Shown here in pieces: positions 43,335 to 51,634 of a stretch of 64,000 nucleotides of DNA. This DNA is from Acidobacteriota bacterium (GTDB taxonomy: Bacteria > Acidobacteriota > Blastocatellia > Pyrinomonadales > Pyrinomonadaceae). The notes beneath the pieces are model-generated. The model was given only the letters and a program-made list of their open reading frames with translations. It had not been told where the DNA came from and did no database searches. Location of the stretch: positions 1 to 64,000 of the forward strand of contig QHXR01000024.1 in the NCBI GenBank assembly GCA_003223025.1, written 5' to 3'. How positions within the stretch are numbered: the stretch's first letter is position 1; each line of letters begins with the position of its first letter. Both the position numbers and the translations under genes were made by a program.

Positions 43335-44948
43335 ATGAAAAGTTCTCTATCGATTCTCATTATTTTTTTCGTCGCGAGCATTTCGTTTTCACAAACGAAC
43401 GCTTTCTACAACGTGCGCACTTTCGGCGCGAAAGGCGACGGAAAAACGCTCGACACCGACGCGGTAAATAAGACGATTGATGCTGCAAGTTCGAAAGGCG
43501 GTGGAACCGTTTTCTTTCCTGCAGGCACTTATCTCTGTTTTTCGATCCGGTTGAAAAGCAACATCACGATCTATATCGATAACGGCGCAACGATCCTCGC
43601 CGCCGATCCGACCGTGCACAAAGGAAAGTACGATCAGTGGGAACCCAACGAGTTCGACATGTATCAGGACTTCGGTCATTCGCATTGGAAAAACTCTCTG
43701 ATGTGGGGAATCGGAATCGAAAATCTCGCGATCATCGGCCAGGGAAAGATCGACGGCCAGGGTCTTTCACGTCGAAGTCCGGGGCCGCGGCGTCCGAGAT
43801 CTGTTGGTGAAACTCCGACGAGCATGGCGAATAATGTTTCGCCTCTTGGCGAGACGTCGCCACTCACGGAGATGGACGGAATCGGAACAAAGGCGATCGC
43901 GCTGAAACTCAGCCGCAATATAACGCTTAAGGATTTCACGATCTTTCGCGCCGGGCACTTCGGAGTTCTCGCGACCGGCGTCGACAATCTCACGATCGAC
44001 AATCTCCGCGTCGATACGAACCGCGACGGTTTTGATATCGACTCGTGCCGAAATGTTCGGATCTCAAATTCCTACGTCAATACTCCGAATGACGACGCGA
44101 TCGTGTTAAAGAGCTCGTTCGCGCTCGGATATCCGCGAGCGACAGAGAATGTCACGATCACGAATTCACAAGTGTCCGGATTCGATCTCGGAACGATGCT
44201 CGACGCAACGTTTAAGACGACGCAGGAGTTTGCTCCCGACAAAGATCGTGTAACCGGCCGGATAAAACTAGGCACAGAATCGAACGGCGGATTTAAAAAC
44301 ATTGCGATCTCGAATATCAACTTCGTGCACTGTCGCGGTTTCGCGATCGAGACCGTCGACGGCGGCAACATCGAGGACATCACCGTGTCCAATCTCACGA
44401 TGCGCGATATTACGACGGCGCCGATCTTTATCCGCCTCGGCAAGCGTCAACGCGGTCCGGAAGACACTCCCGTTGCAAACGTGAGAAGGATAATCATCGA
44501 TAACGTCGTGGTGTCGGGAGCTCATCATGAGTATGCGTCGATCATCGCGGGACTGGTCGAAAGGCCAATACAGGACGTGCGTTTGTCGAATATTCGGATC
44601 CATTACAACGGCGGAGGAACGAAAGCCGACGCAGAGCGAGACATCCCCGAAAACGAGAAAAATTATCCGGAGCCAAGCATGTTCGGCATAACGCCGGCGT
44701 ACGGATTCTATGTTCGCCATGTGCACGGAATTACTTTTAATAATATCGAGGTGACATTCGAAAAAGATGACGCGAGGCCTGCGTTTTTTCTTGATGATGT
44801 TAAGAACGCCGAGTTCTTCGGAACGAATGCCGAGCTCGTGCGCGATGTAAAAATGTTTGTGCTCAGAGACGTCTGGGATTTCAGCTCATCGCAAAGCCGC
44901 GGTCGCGACGACGTAAAGATCGCAATAGCAGAGAGGCGGGAATTCTGA
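43335..44948 (+). CDS. GH28 family pectin glycosidase
   Basis: 537 residues. Signal peptide MKSSLSILIIFFVASISFS, then NVRTFGAKGDGKTLDTDAVN typical of beta-helix GH28 proteins. Catalytic stretch: NRDGFDIDSC, NTPNDDAIVLKSS with the Asp pair, GTMLDATF where other members have GHG, and RIKLGTESNGG supplying the RxK motif. The longer loop (about 145-185) and altered GHG suggest a different specificity from the adjacent GH28, such as exo-rhamnogalacturonase. TGA overlaps the ATG of the oxidoreductase gene. Confidence 0.88.
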   Translation: MKSSLSILIIFFVASISFSQTNAFYNVRTFGAKGDGKTLDTDAVNKTIDAASSKGGGTVFFPAGTYLCFSIRLKSNITIYIDNGATILAADPTVHKGKYDQWEPNEFDMYQDFGHSHWKNSLMWGIGIENLAIIGQGKIDGQGLSRRSPGPRRPRSVGETPTSMANNVSPLGETSPLTEMDGIGTKAIALKLSRNITLKDFTIFRAGHFGVLATGVDNLTIDNLRVDTNRDGFDIDSCRNVRISNSYVNTPNDDAIVLKSSFALGYPRATENVTITNSQVSGFDLGTMLDATFKTTQEFAPDKDRVTGRIKLGTESNGGFKNIAISNINFVHCRGFAIETVDGGNIEDITVSNLTMRDITTAPIFIRLGKRQRGPEDTPVANVRRIIIDNVVVSGAHHEYASIIAGLVERPIQDVRLSNIRIHYNGGGTKADAERDIPENEKNYPEPSMFGITPAYGFYVRHVHGITFNNIEVTFEKDDARPAFFLDDVKNAEFFGTNAELVRDVKMFVLRDVWDFSSSQSRGRDDVKIAIAERREF

Positions 44949-45916
44949 TGAATGTTGTTCGATGGGGAATCATCGGAGCCGGCGAGATCGTGCGAAAGCG
45001 CGTCGCGGCGGCGATTCGCAATTGTGAGAACAGCGAGCTTGTCTCCATCAGCAGAGGACGCGCCGATCTCGCTGAGGCTGCGGCCGCAGAAGTCGGAGCA
45101 CGAAAATGGTTCGCCGATTGGCGCACGCAGATCGCTGATCCCGAGATCGACGCGGTCTATGTAGCGACTCCAGTGTTTCTTCATGCCGAGCAAACGATCG
45201 CCGCGGCCGCGGCTGGAAAGCACGTGCTCTGCGAAAAGCCGATGGCGTTGAATGTCGCCGAGTGCGATTCGATGATCGCGGCGTGCGAAGCAAACAACGT
45301 GAAACTCGGGATCGCCTACTACCGTCATTTTTATCCCGTGATCGAACGTGCAAAAGAGATCATTGCAGCCGGCGAAATTGGCCGTGCGGCGCTTGCTCAA
45401 ATAAACGCTTTCGAGCATATCGATATGCAGTCGGGTGATCCGCGTCATTGGTTCGTCGAAAAAGAAAAAAGCGGCGGCGGTCCGATGATGGATTTCGGGT
45501 GTCACCGGCTCGAAGTTCTTGTGAATTTATTTGGCGACGTTGACGCGGTCGCGGGCATGTTTTCCGGAAGCGTCTATGAGCGCGAGATCGAGGACACTGC
45601 GGTCGCCACGCTGCATTTCGGATCAGGCGTCACTGCGACAGTCTCGGTGACGCACGCGACAAATATTCCGAAAGACACGTTGCAGATTTTTGGCACAAAC
45701 GGGTGCATCGATATTCCCGTTCTCAATTCCGGCCGTTTTATCGTGACATCCGGAATGGATCAACGCGAAGAAAATTTGCCGCCCGCCGAGAACATTCATC
45801 AACCTTTGATCGAAGATTTTGTCGACAGCGTTCTGCACAATCGCGTGCCGGCTGTCGATGGTCGAGCGGGGGCTTATGTCTCTCAACTCCTGGAAAAGAT
45901 CTATGACGAAAAGTAG
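44948..45916 (+). CDS. Gfo/Idh/MocA-family NAD(P)-dependent oxidoreductase
   Basis: 322 residues. Rossmann motif WGIIGAGEIV at 6-15 and the sugar-dehydrogenase EKP motif (CEKPMALN, 95-102) are clear. The C-terminal beta-sheet domain contains GGPMMDFGCHRLEVLVNLFG. It probably oxidises a sugar or sugar acid released from pectin in the cytosol; the substrate is not identifiable. Its first base overlaps the GH28 stop and its end overlaps the GH2 gene by 14 bp, so the three are one operon. Confidence 0.88.
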   Translation: MNVVRWGIIGAGEIVRKRVAAAIRNCENSELVSISRGRADLAEAAAAEVGARKWFADWRTQIADPEIDAVYVATPVFLHAEQTIAAAAAGKHVLCEKPMALNVAECDSMIAACEANNVKLGIAYYRHFYPVIERAKEIIAAGEIGRAALAQINAFEHIDMQSGDPRHWFVEKEKSGGGPMMDFGCHRLEVLVNLFGDVDAVAGMFSGSVYEREIEDTAVATLHFGSGVTATVSVTHATNIPKDTLQIFGTNGCIDIPVLNSGRFIVTSGMDQREENLPPAENIHQPLIEDFVDSVLHNRVPAVDGRAGAYVSQLLEKIYDEK

Positions 45917-48257
45917 GACACTCCTCATCATCGTCGCCTTGCTCGCATCGTCGGGCGTGGCTCAAGTGCGCTCGACGATCTCATTCGACAACGACTGGCT
46001 GTTTCAGAAAGCAGATGTCGAGTCGGGAAATCTCGCGGACGCGACATTTCGAAAACTCGACGTGCCGCACGACTGGAGTATCGAAGGTCCATTCGACGCT
46101 AAAAATCCAACCGCCGGTGCAGGGGGATATTTACCGTCGGGTGTCGGATGGTATCGCAAACACTTTAGAATCGCGGCCGATCAGAAAGGCAAACACGTCT
46201 TTATCGAATTCGACGGCGTGATGGCAAACAGCGACGTTTGGATCAACGGTTTTCATTTGGGAAAACGACCGAATGGATACGTAAGTTTCGGCTATGAACT
46301 TACGGACAAATTGAAACTCGGTGGCGACAACGTCATAACGGTGCGTGCGGATAATTCCGGCCAGCCTGCTTCACGCTGGTACACCGGCGCCGGAATTTAC
46401 CGGCATATTCGGCTTGTTACAACGAATGCCCTCCATCTTGAAAAATGGTCGACGTTTGTTACGACGCCTCAAGTGAATGCTAACGAAGCAACTATAAAGA
46501 TCGCGACTAAGATTTCGAATCAGAGTGAAAAGAATGTTCCCACGACCGTCGAGTACAAGATTCTAGATTCGAACGGCAAAGTGGTTGCGAGAACCGAATC
46601 CGGGGCGGTGGCTGTCGAATCGGGTGAGACCGGAGTCGTCGACTCTGAACTCAAGGTTGCAAACCCGGCTCTTTGGAGCCTTGAAACGCCGAATCTTTAT
46701 AAAGCCGTCGTGACGGTTCTTTCAAATGGGAAACCGATCGATAGCGAAACCGTTTCATTCGGCATTCGCTCGTTCGAATTTGTTCCCGCGACCGGCTTTT
46801 GGCTGAACGGAAAAAATTTCAAGATCAAAGGCGCGTGTCTGCATCACGATGGAAGCGCGTTCGGAGTTGCGGTTCCACTTGCTGTTTGGGAGCGGCGTTT
46901 GAATGAGCTTCGAAAGCTTGGTGTCAACGCGATCCGCACGGCGCACAATCCGCCTTCGCCGGAGTTTCTCGATCTGACGGATCGAATGGGATTTCTCGTG
47001 ATGGATGAGCTTTTCGATCAATGGACCGGTGCTAAAAATCCATTCGACTATCACAAAGATTTTCCCGAATGGTCGAAGATCGACGTCGCTGATACTGTTC
47101 GACGCGATCGAAATCATCCGAGCGTCATCATCTACAGCGCGGGAAATGAGATCCGCGACAATCACGCCGACCAGGAAAAGGCGAAGGCCACGTTGCGCGG
47201 CTTGGTCGATACATTCCACGCGAACGATCCGACGCGACCTGTAACGCAGGCGCTTTTCCGTCCGAACATCGAGGGTGCGAGAGACTACGACAACGGCCTC
47301 GCGGAGATTCTGGATGTAGTTGGACAGAATTATCGTGAAAAAGAAATTCTCGCGGCGTACAAACAAAAACCGACTCGCAAGATCCTCGGCACTGAGAACA
47401 CGCACGATCTAAATCAGTGGCTCGCGCTGCGAGACCATCCCGAGTATTCCGGCCAGTTCATTTGGGTCGGCGTCGATTACCTCGGCGAGTCGGCGGCGTG
47501 GCCGAATTACGCGTACGGAAAAGGACTGCTGGATCGAACCGCGATGCCGCGACCAGTTAGTTATCAGCGACAGAGTTGGTGGAGCGACAAGCCGATGGTC
47601 TATATCGCTCGCCGAGTCGCTCCGGCGATCGCGTCGCCGACCGATCCGGGATATGAAGTTGCCGAGCAAAAGCGTACGCAGACATTGTTCGGGGACTGGA
47701 CTCCAAAAAATCTCGGGCCGCACGAAGAGAATGCCGAGATCTATAGCAACTGCGATGAGGTGGAACTTTTTCTTAATGGCAAATCGCTCGGCTCAAAATC
47801 TAAACCCGTCGACGACAGTCCGCGGAATTGGAAGGTGAATTTCGAATCGGGAACCATTAATGCCGTCGGCAAGAATGGCGTTAAGGTCGTCGCTGAATTC
47901 GAACTCAAAACTGCCGGCAGGCCGGCGAAGATCATTCTCTCAGCCGATAAAACGAAGATCGCGAATGATTGGAACGATGTCGTTTATGTGGAAGCGACCG
48001 TCGTTGATGCGAACGGCGTGGTCGTTCCTTCAGCGAACGACATGATCAGTTTTGCGACGAGCGGTTCCGGTATCGTTGCTGCGGTCGACAGTGCGGACAA
48101 CGCCGATCACGATCCGTTTCAAGCATCGCAACGCCACGCGTTCCAGGGACGATGTATTGCGTTGATCAAGGCAAACAAATCTACGGGCCAGATCACCGTA
48201 ACGGCAAGTGCACCCGGACTCGCAGGTGCGAAAATTACCATCGGCGTCAAAGCGTAA
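45903..48257 (+). CDS. Secreted GH2 family glycosidase (beta-galactosidase-like)
   Basis: 784 residues from ATG 45903, which opens a signal peptide (MTKSRTLLIIVALLASSGVA); an upstream in-frame start would lie deep in the previous gene. GH2 sugar-binding domain with LDVPHDWSIEGPFD and VWINGFHLGKRPNGYVSFGY, Ig-like domain, then TIM barrel with RTAHNPPSPEFLDLTDRMG, acid/base Glu in YSAGNEIRD and nucleophile Glu in LGTENTHD. C-terminal Big-like and DUF4982-type beta domains follow. The order is typical of beta-galactosidases acting on plant galactans. Confidence 0.92.
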   Translation: MTKSRTLLIIVALLASSGVAQVRSTISFDNDWLFQKADVESGNLADATFRKLDVPHDWSIEGPFDAKNPTAGAGGYLPSGVGWYRKHFRIAADQKGKHVFIEFDGVMANSDVWINGFHLGKRPNGYVSFGYELTDKLKLGGDNVITVRADNSGQPASRWYTGAGIYRHIRLVTTNALHLEKWSTFVTTPQVNANEATIKIATKISNQSEKNVPTTVEYKILDSNGKVVARTESGAVAVESGETGVVDSELKVANPALWSLETPNLYKAVVTVLSNGKPIDSETVSFGIRSFEFVPATGFWLNGKNFKIKGACLHHDGSAFGVAVPLAVWERRLNELRKLGVNAIRTAHNPPSPEFLDLTDRMGFLVMDELFDQWTGAKNPFDYHKDFPEWSKIDVADTVRRDRNHPSVIIYSAGNEIRDNHADQEKAKATLRGLVDTFHANDPTRPVTQALFRPNIEGARDYDNGLAEILDVVGQNYREKEILAAYKQKPTRKILGTENTHDLNQWLALRDHPEYSGQFIWVGVDYLGESAAWPNYAYGKGLLDRTAMPRPVSYQRQSWWSDKPMVYIARRVAPAIASPTDPGYEVAEQKRTQTLFGDWTPKNLGPHEENAEIYSNCDEVELFLNGKSLGSKSKPVDDSPRNWKVNFESGTINAVGKNGVKVVAEFELKTAGRPAKIILSADKTKIANDWNDVVYVEATVVDANGVVVPSANDMISFATSGSGIVAAVDSADNADHDPFQASQRHAFQGRCIALIKANKSTGQITVTASAPGLAGAKITIGVKA

Positions 48258-48343
48258 CGCCGGCGTCCCGCCGGCTGTCGCGGAGGCGTCTCGCCGCCGC
48301 GGGAGGCCGGGACGGCCTCCCGACAGCCGCCGGGACGGCGGCG
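48258..48343. repeat. GC-rich palindromic repeat between GH2 and PL22-like genes
   Basis: The 23-bp arms 48258-48280 and 48321-48343 match in 21 positions. Inside them GGAGGCC/GGCCTCC forms a second hairpin around GGGAC. It starts directly after the GH2 TAA and ends 4 bases before an ATG. It could terminate or stabilise the upstream mRNA. Confidence 0.75.
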
Positions 48344-48359
48344 CTACATGCGAAACAAT

Positions 48360-49757
48360 ATGAAGCGATTTTTGAGTTTAAGCGTTGTGGGATTTGTACT
48401 CTTGTTCTGTATCACGGCTCAGGCGCAGATCGGGAAACGATTTCCATCCGAAAAAAAGATCGTCAAAGATCCTGTCACGGGAACGATGCTGACGTTCCTT
48501 ACAAGCGAACCCGTCGGCGATTCGAAAATTTACCAGACGCATAATCAATGGACATCGGATGGTAAGTGGCTGATCTTTCGATCAGGCCGAGTCCGCGGCG
48601 AAGCGATGGCTGTGAATGAGGAGACCGGAGATCAGGTCCAGGTGACCGAAGGCGGGTACGCCGGGATGCTGAGCGTCGCGCGAAATTCGATGAAGCTCTA
48701 TTTCCTGCGCGATCCGAATCGCTCTGCAATGCGGCGAGAGCGCCCCGCTCCCGGTACGGCTCCGGCACCACGTCCTCAGCCAACAACTCTTCAGATCATC
48801 GAGGTCGATCTCGCCAAAGTTTTTGCTGACAGCAAAGCCGGAAAAATGTCGGCCGCAGACCAATATCAAAAAGTAATGGGCACTACGCCGCCCGAGATGC
48901 AGGCCGGCGGCGACATGGCGCTCGACGCGGATGAGAAGTGGGTTTACTTTCGGGTAGGTCCCGAGGAAGCCGCGAGACATTTAGCGCCCGGCACGAAAAT
49001 CGAAAAGAACTTCGGACCGCGAAACATGGGTGCCGGTCCGACCGGCATCGCGGCGATGGAGCTCGAGACCGGAAAATTCAAACACGTCGTTTCGGTTCCT
49101 TTTCAGATCGGACATATCCAAACGAACGGATGGGTTCCGGGCGAGATCGTCTTCTGCTGGGAGACGGGCGGGAAATCCCCGCAACGAACGTGGTTCGTTA
49201 AATCCGATGGAACCGGACTGCGACCGCTCTATCCGGAATCCGAATACGAATGGGTGACTCACGAAGCAGTCATTGGAAAAGACGAAGTTGCGATCGCGAT
49301 CATGGGTCATCGAAAAATTCCGGGCACGAATAAAAGTCTCGGAGAAGGAACGGATGTCGGCGGTGCGAATCCGGGACAGGATCCGGCGTGGGGACCGTCA
49401 GGCACTCGCGAAAAACCTACCGGTCTCGCGATCGTAAATCTTCGAACTCGTGAAGTCGTCATCGCGGGTCAGACTAAAGAAGGCAGCGGACTTTGGCACG
49501 TGAGCGGTTCGCCGGACGGAAGATGGGCGGTTGGTGATGATTTCTCGCGGAGCATCTATCTGATAGATCGCCACACGAACGAGATGATCATGCTTTCGAC
49601 CGGTCATAAACCAACGGCGGCCGATCATCCTCACCCGACAATGAGCCCTGACGGAACGAGGATCGAGATCCAATCAGCGATGCTTTCGGCGGACGGTCGT
49701 TCGATGAACATTTGCATCATTCCGGTTCCGGACGCCTGGTTGAAACGAAAATATTAA
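48360..49757 (+). CDS. Secreted propeller protein, PL22/oligogalacturonate-lyase-like
   Basis: 465 residues from ATG 48360 (an ATG at 48348 adds four residues). Signal peptide MKRFLSLSVVGFVLLFCITA. Beta-propeller motifs: NQWTSDGKWLIFRSGR, GMLSVARNSMKLYFLRD, HIQTNGWVPGEIVFCWETGG, YEWVTHEA and DHPHPTMSPDGTRIEIQSAM. The TH/NQW and DHPHP His residues fit metal-binding positions of PL22-like enzymes. It is a diverged paralogue of the gene at 27834-29090 and may act on a different pectic oligosaccharide. The SGNH esterase gene begins 3 bp after its stop. Confidence 0.7.
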   Translation: MKRFLSLSVVGFVLLFCITAQAQIGKRFPSEKKIVKDPVTGTMLTFLTSEPVGDSKIYQTHNQWTSDGKWLIFRSGRVRGEAMAVNEETGDQVQVTEGGYAGMLSVARNSMKLYFLRDPNRSAMRRERPAPGTAPAPRPQPTTLQIIEVDLAKVFADSKAGKMSAADQYQKVMGTTPPEMQAGGDMALDADEKWVYFRVGPEEAARHLAPGTKIEKNFGPRNMGAGPTGIAAMELETGKFKHVVSVPFQIGHIQTNGWVPGEIVFCWETGGKSPQRTWFVKSDGTGLRPLYPESEYEWVTHEAVIGKDEVAIAIMGHRKIPGTNKSLGEGTDVGGANPGQDPAWGPSGTREKPTGLAIVNLRTREVVIAGQTKEGSGLWHVSGSPDGRWAVGDDFSRSIYLIDRHTNEMIMLSTGHKPTAADHPHPTMSPDGTRIEIQSAMLSADGRSMNICIIPVPDAWLKRKY

Positions 49758-49760
49758 ACG

Positions 49761-51302
49761 ATGAAGTACTGGATCTTTTTTGCGATTGTATTTGCCACGT
49801 TTGTCACGACACGCGCCGAGGTGATGCTGCCCGACGTTATCGCCAGCTCGATGGTCCTGCAGCAAAAGCAGATCGTCCCGATCTGGGGATCCGCAGAACC
49901 GGGCGAAGCAGTGACCGTGACGTTCGGCAAAATAAAAAAGACGATCGTCGCCGATGCAGCCGGCAAATGGCGCGTGGATCTCGGAAAACTGTCGGCGAGT
50001 TCATTGCCGCAGACGATGACTATCGCCGGGAAGAATACGATCGTACTGAAGGATATTTTGATAGGCGAAGTTTGGTTGGTCGCAGGTCAGTCAAACATGC
50101 AGCGGCTGCTCCGCGAGACTGACAACGGGGAAGCAGTGCAGGCCGCGGCGAATCATCCGCACATTCGCCTCTTTAATGTCAGTCGCCAGGTTGCGTTCAA
50201 GCACGCGACCGGCAAGTTGGGCGAATGGGCGGCGTGCACACCTGAGTCCGTCAAAGAATTCTCCGCCGCCGGATATTATTTCGGAGTCGAGCTCCAGAAA
50301 GAGCTAAAGGTTCCGATCGGTTTGATCAATTCGTCGTATGGCGGATCGCAAGCCGAAGCCTGGACTCCGGTCGATTATCTGGTTGCGAATCCGGAGCTGA
50401 AAGCGACCGTCGAGCGAACGAAGATCTGGGACGAGGAGCGTCCGCGCGTCCGAGTCGAATATGACGCGGCGATCAAGAAATGGCGCGAAGAGTCGGAAAA
50501 GCAAAAAGCGTCCGGCGTGAAACCGTCACCTTCGCCCGGCGTTCCGGATGCGTTGCGCGAATATCGAATTGCGTCTTCGATCTATGACGGAATGATCGCG
50601 CCGTTGATACCGTTCGCGATAAAAGGCGCGATCTGGTATCAGGGCGAATCCAACGAGGCTCGCGCGGAGCAGTACAACATTCTCCTACCGACGATGATTC
50701 GTGCGTGGCGCGAGCGTTGGGGTGCGGGGAATTTTCCGTTCGGCATTATTCAGCTGCCGAACTATCGTCGGATCAAGGACGAACCCGAAGAGAGCGCATG
50801 GAGTTTTATCCGCGAAGCGCAGCGCCGGACTGCTTTGTCGACTCCGAATACCGGACTGATCGTGACGATCGATATCGGAGAGGCGGGCGATATCCATCCG
50901 AAGAACAAACTTGAGGTCGGCCGTCGCATGTTCCGCTGGGCGATTCGCGAAGCTTATGGCAGATCGTTGCCGGATTCGCCCGTGCTTAGAAAGTCGGAAG
51001 TGAAAGGATCGAAGATGGTTCTCACATTTGATAATGCGGGAACCGGTCTAAGGATCGCGAACGGGGACAAGTTGAGCGAGTTCGCCATTGCCGGAGCGGA
51101 CAAGAAATGGGTCTGGGCCCAAGCGAAGATCGTCGGGAAAAATAAGGTCGAGGTCTGGTCCGCGGATGTTCCGGCACCGGTCGCGGTTCGATATGCCTTT
51201 AACAGCAACCCTAGGAGTCCGAATCTGACCAACGATTCGGGCGTCCCGGCGTCGCCGTTCCGCACCGATTCGTGGCCCGATCCTACTGCTGGAAAGCGGT
51301 GA
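49761..51302 (+). CDS. Sialate-O-acetylesterase-like SGNH hydrolase
   Basis: 513 residues. Signal peptide MKYWIFFAIVFATFVTTRAE. An N-terminal Ig-like domain with ASSMVLQQKQIVPIWGSAEP leads into the SGNH core: VWLVAGQSNMQ with nucleophile Ser111, INSSYGGSQAEAWTP, KGAIWYQGESN and the His in DIHPKNK. This is the family that de-acetylates plant polysaccharides or sialic acids; pectin acetyl groups are the likely target here. It ends the plus-strand pectin operon just before a palindromic repeat. Confidence 0.9.
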   Translation: MKYWIFFAIVFATFVTTRAEVMLPDVIASSMVLQQKQIVPIWGSAEPGEAVTVTFGKIKKTIVADAAGKWRVDLGKLSASSLPQTMTIAGKNTIVLKDILIGEVWLVAGQSNMQRLLRETDNGEAVQAAANHPHIRLFNVSRQVAFKHATGKLGEWAACTPESVKEFSAAGYYFGVELQKELKVPIGLINSSYGGSQAEAWTPVDYLVANPELKATVERTKIWDEERPRVRVEYDAAIKKWREESEKQKASGVKPSPSPGVPDALREYRIASSIYDGMIAPLIPFAIKGAIWYQGESNEARAEQYNILLPTMIRAWRERWGAGNFPFGIIQLPNYRRIKDEPEESAWSFIREAQRRTALSTPNTGLIVTIDIGEAGDIHPKNKLEVGRRMFRWAIREAYGRSLPDSPVLRKSEVKGSKMVLTFDNAGTGLRIANGDKLSEFAIAGADKKWVWAQAKIVGKNKVEVWSADVPAPVAVRYAFNSNPRSPNLTNDSGVPASPFRTDSWPDPTAGKR

Positions 51303-51318
51303 CTTCGATCGCAACTCA

Positions 51319-51432
51319 ATTAACCGCAGATAACGGGGATGACGCAGATAAAGACTGATTTTTAGAAATGACCGTTTGATGTGTCGGGACCAATCCAAAA
51401 AATCCGCGTTATCTGCGTAATCTGCGGTTAAT
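51319..51432. repeat. Imperfect inverted repeat (AACCGCAGATAAC type)
   Basis: ATTAACCGCAGATAACGG (from 51319) and its near-complement ending ATCTGCGGTTAAT (to 51432) bracket about 80 bp. The arms hold CGCAGAT direct repeats. It probably ends the upstream pectin transcript. The right arm includes GTTAATCGGTG, one base off the LacI-like motif. Confidence 0.6.
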
Positions 51433-51471
51433 CGGTGATCATTCCGTCAGGTCAATAGCGGGCAAATCGCA

Positions 51472-51488
51472 AATTGGTCTCACCAATT
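51472..51488. promoter_or_regulatory. FadR/PdhR/LldR-type GntR operator (copy 2)
   Basis: AATTGGT-CTC-ACCAATT, perfect 7-bp arms with a 3-base spacer, ends 9 bp upstream of the -35 box. It has the same arms as 23012-23028 before the TonB gene. Members of this regulator group often sense lactate or pyruvate, which fits the lut genes in the operon. Confidence 0.75.
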
Positions 51489-51497
51489 AATGAATTG

Positions 51498-51526
51498 TTG
51501 CGTTTCTTAAAGAAACTTGATATTCT
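51498..51526 (+). promoter_or_regulatory. Probable promoter of the rhamnose-lactate operon
   Basis: TTGCGT (51498-51503), a 17-bp spacer and TATTCT (51521-51526). The spacer region contains the palindrome GTTTCTTAAAGAAAC (51502-51516), a possible additional protein-binding site. FadR-type operator upstream, LacI-like operator downstream. Confidence 0.55.
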
Positions 51527-51541
51527 CCCATTCTTACAGCG

Positions 51542-51552
51542 GTTAAGCGGTT
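51542..51552. promoter_or_regulatory. LacI-like operator GTTAAGCGGTT (site 5)
   Basis: The same 11-mer as the two copies before the TonB gene, inside AGCGGTTAAGCGGTTTTC. It starts 15 bp after the -10 box, a position where a repressor would block transcription initiation or escape. Confidence 0.6.
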
Positions 51553-51634
51553 TTCTGTTAGATCTAAGTTAACGAAATTCACGCGGATTCTCGTCCGCAT
51601 CCTTAAATAGTTTTATCTATACGCGTACCAAGAG

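Larger units (their letters stand above)
51303..51634. promoter_or_regulatory. Regulatory region of the rhamnose-lactate operon
   Basis: 332 bp without a gene. It contains, in order, a palindromic repeat (51319-51432), a FadR-type operator (51472-51488), a well-spaced promoter (51498-51526) that contains a 15-bp palindrome, and a LacI-like operator (51542-51552). The leader to the ATG at 51635 is about 100 bases with only a weak AGAG ribosome site. Confidence 0.7.
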
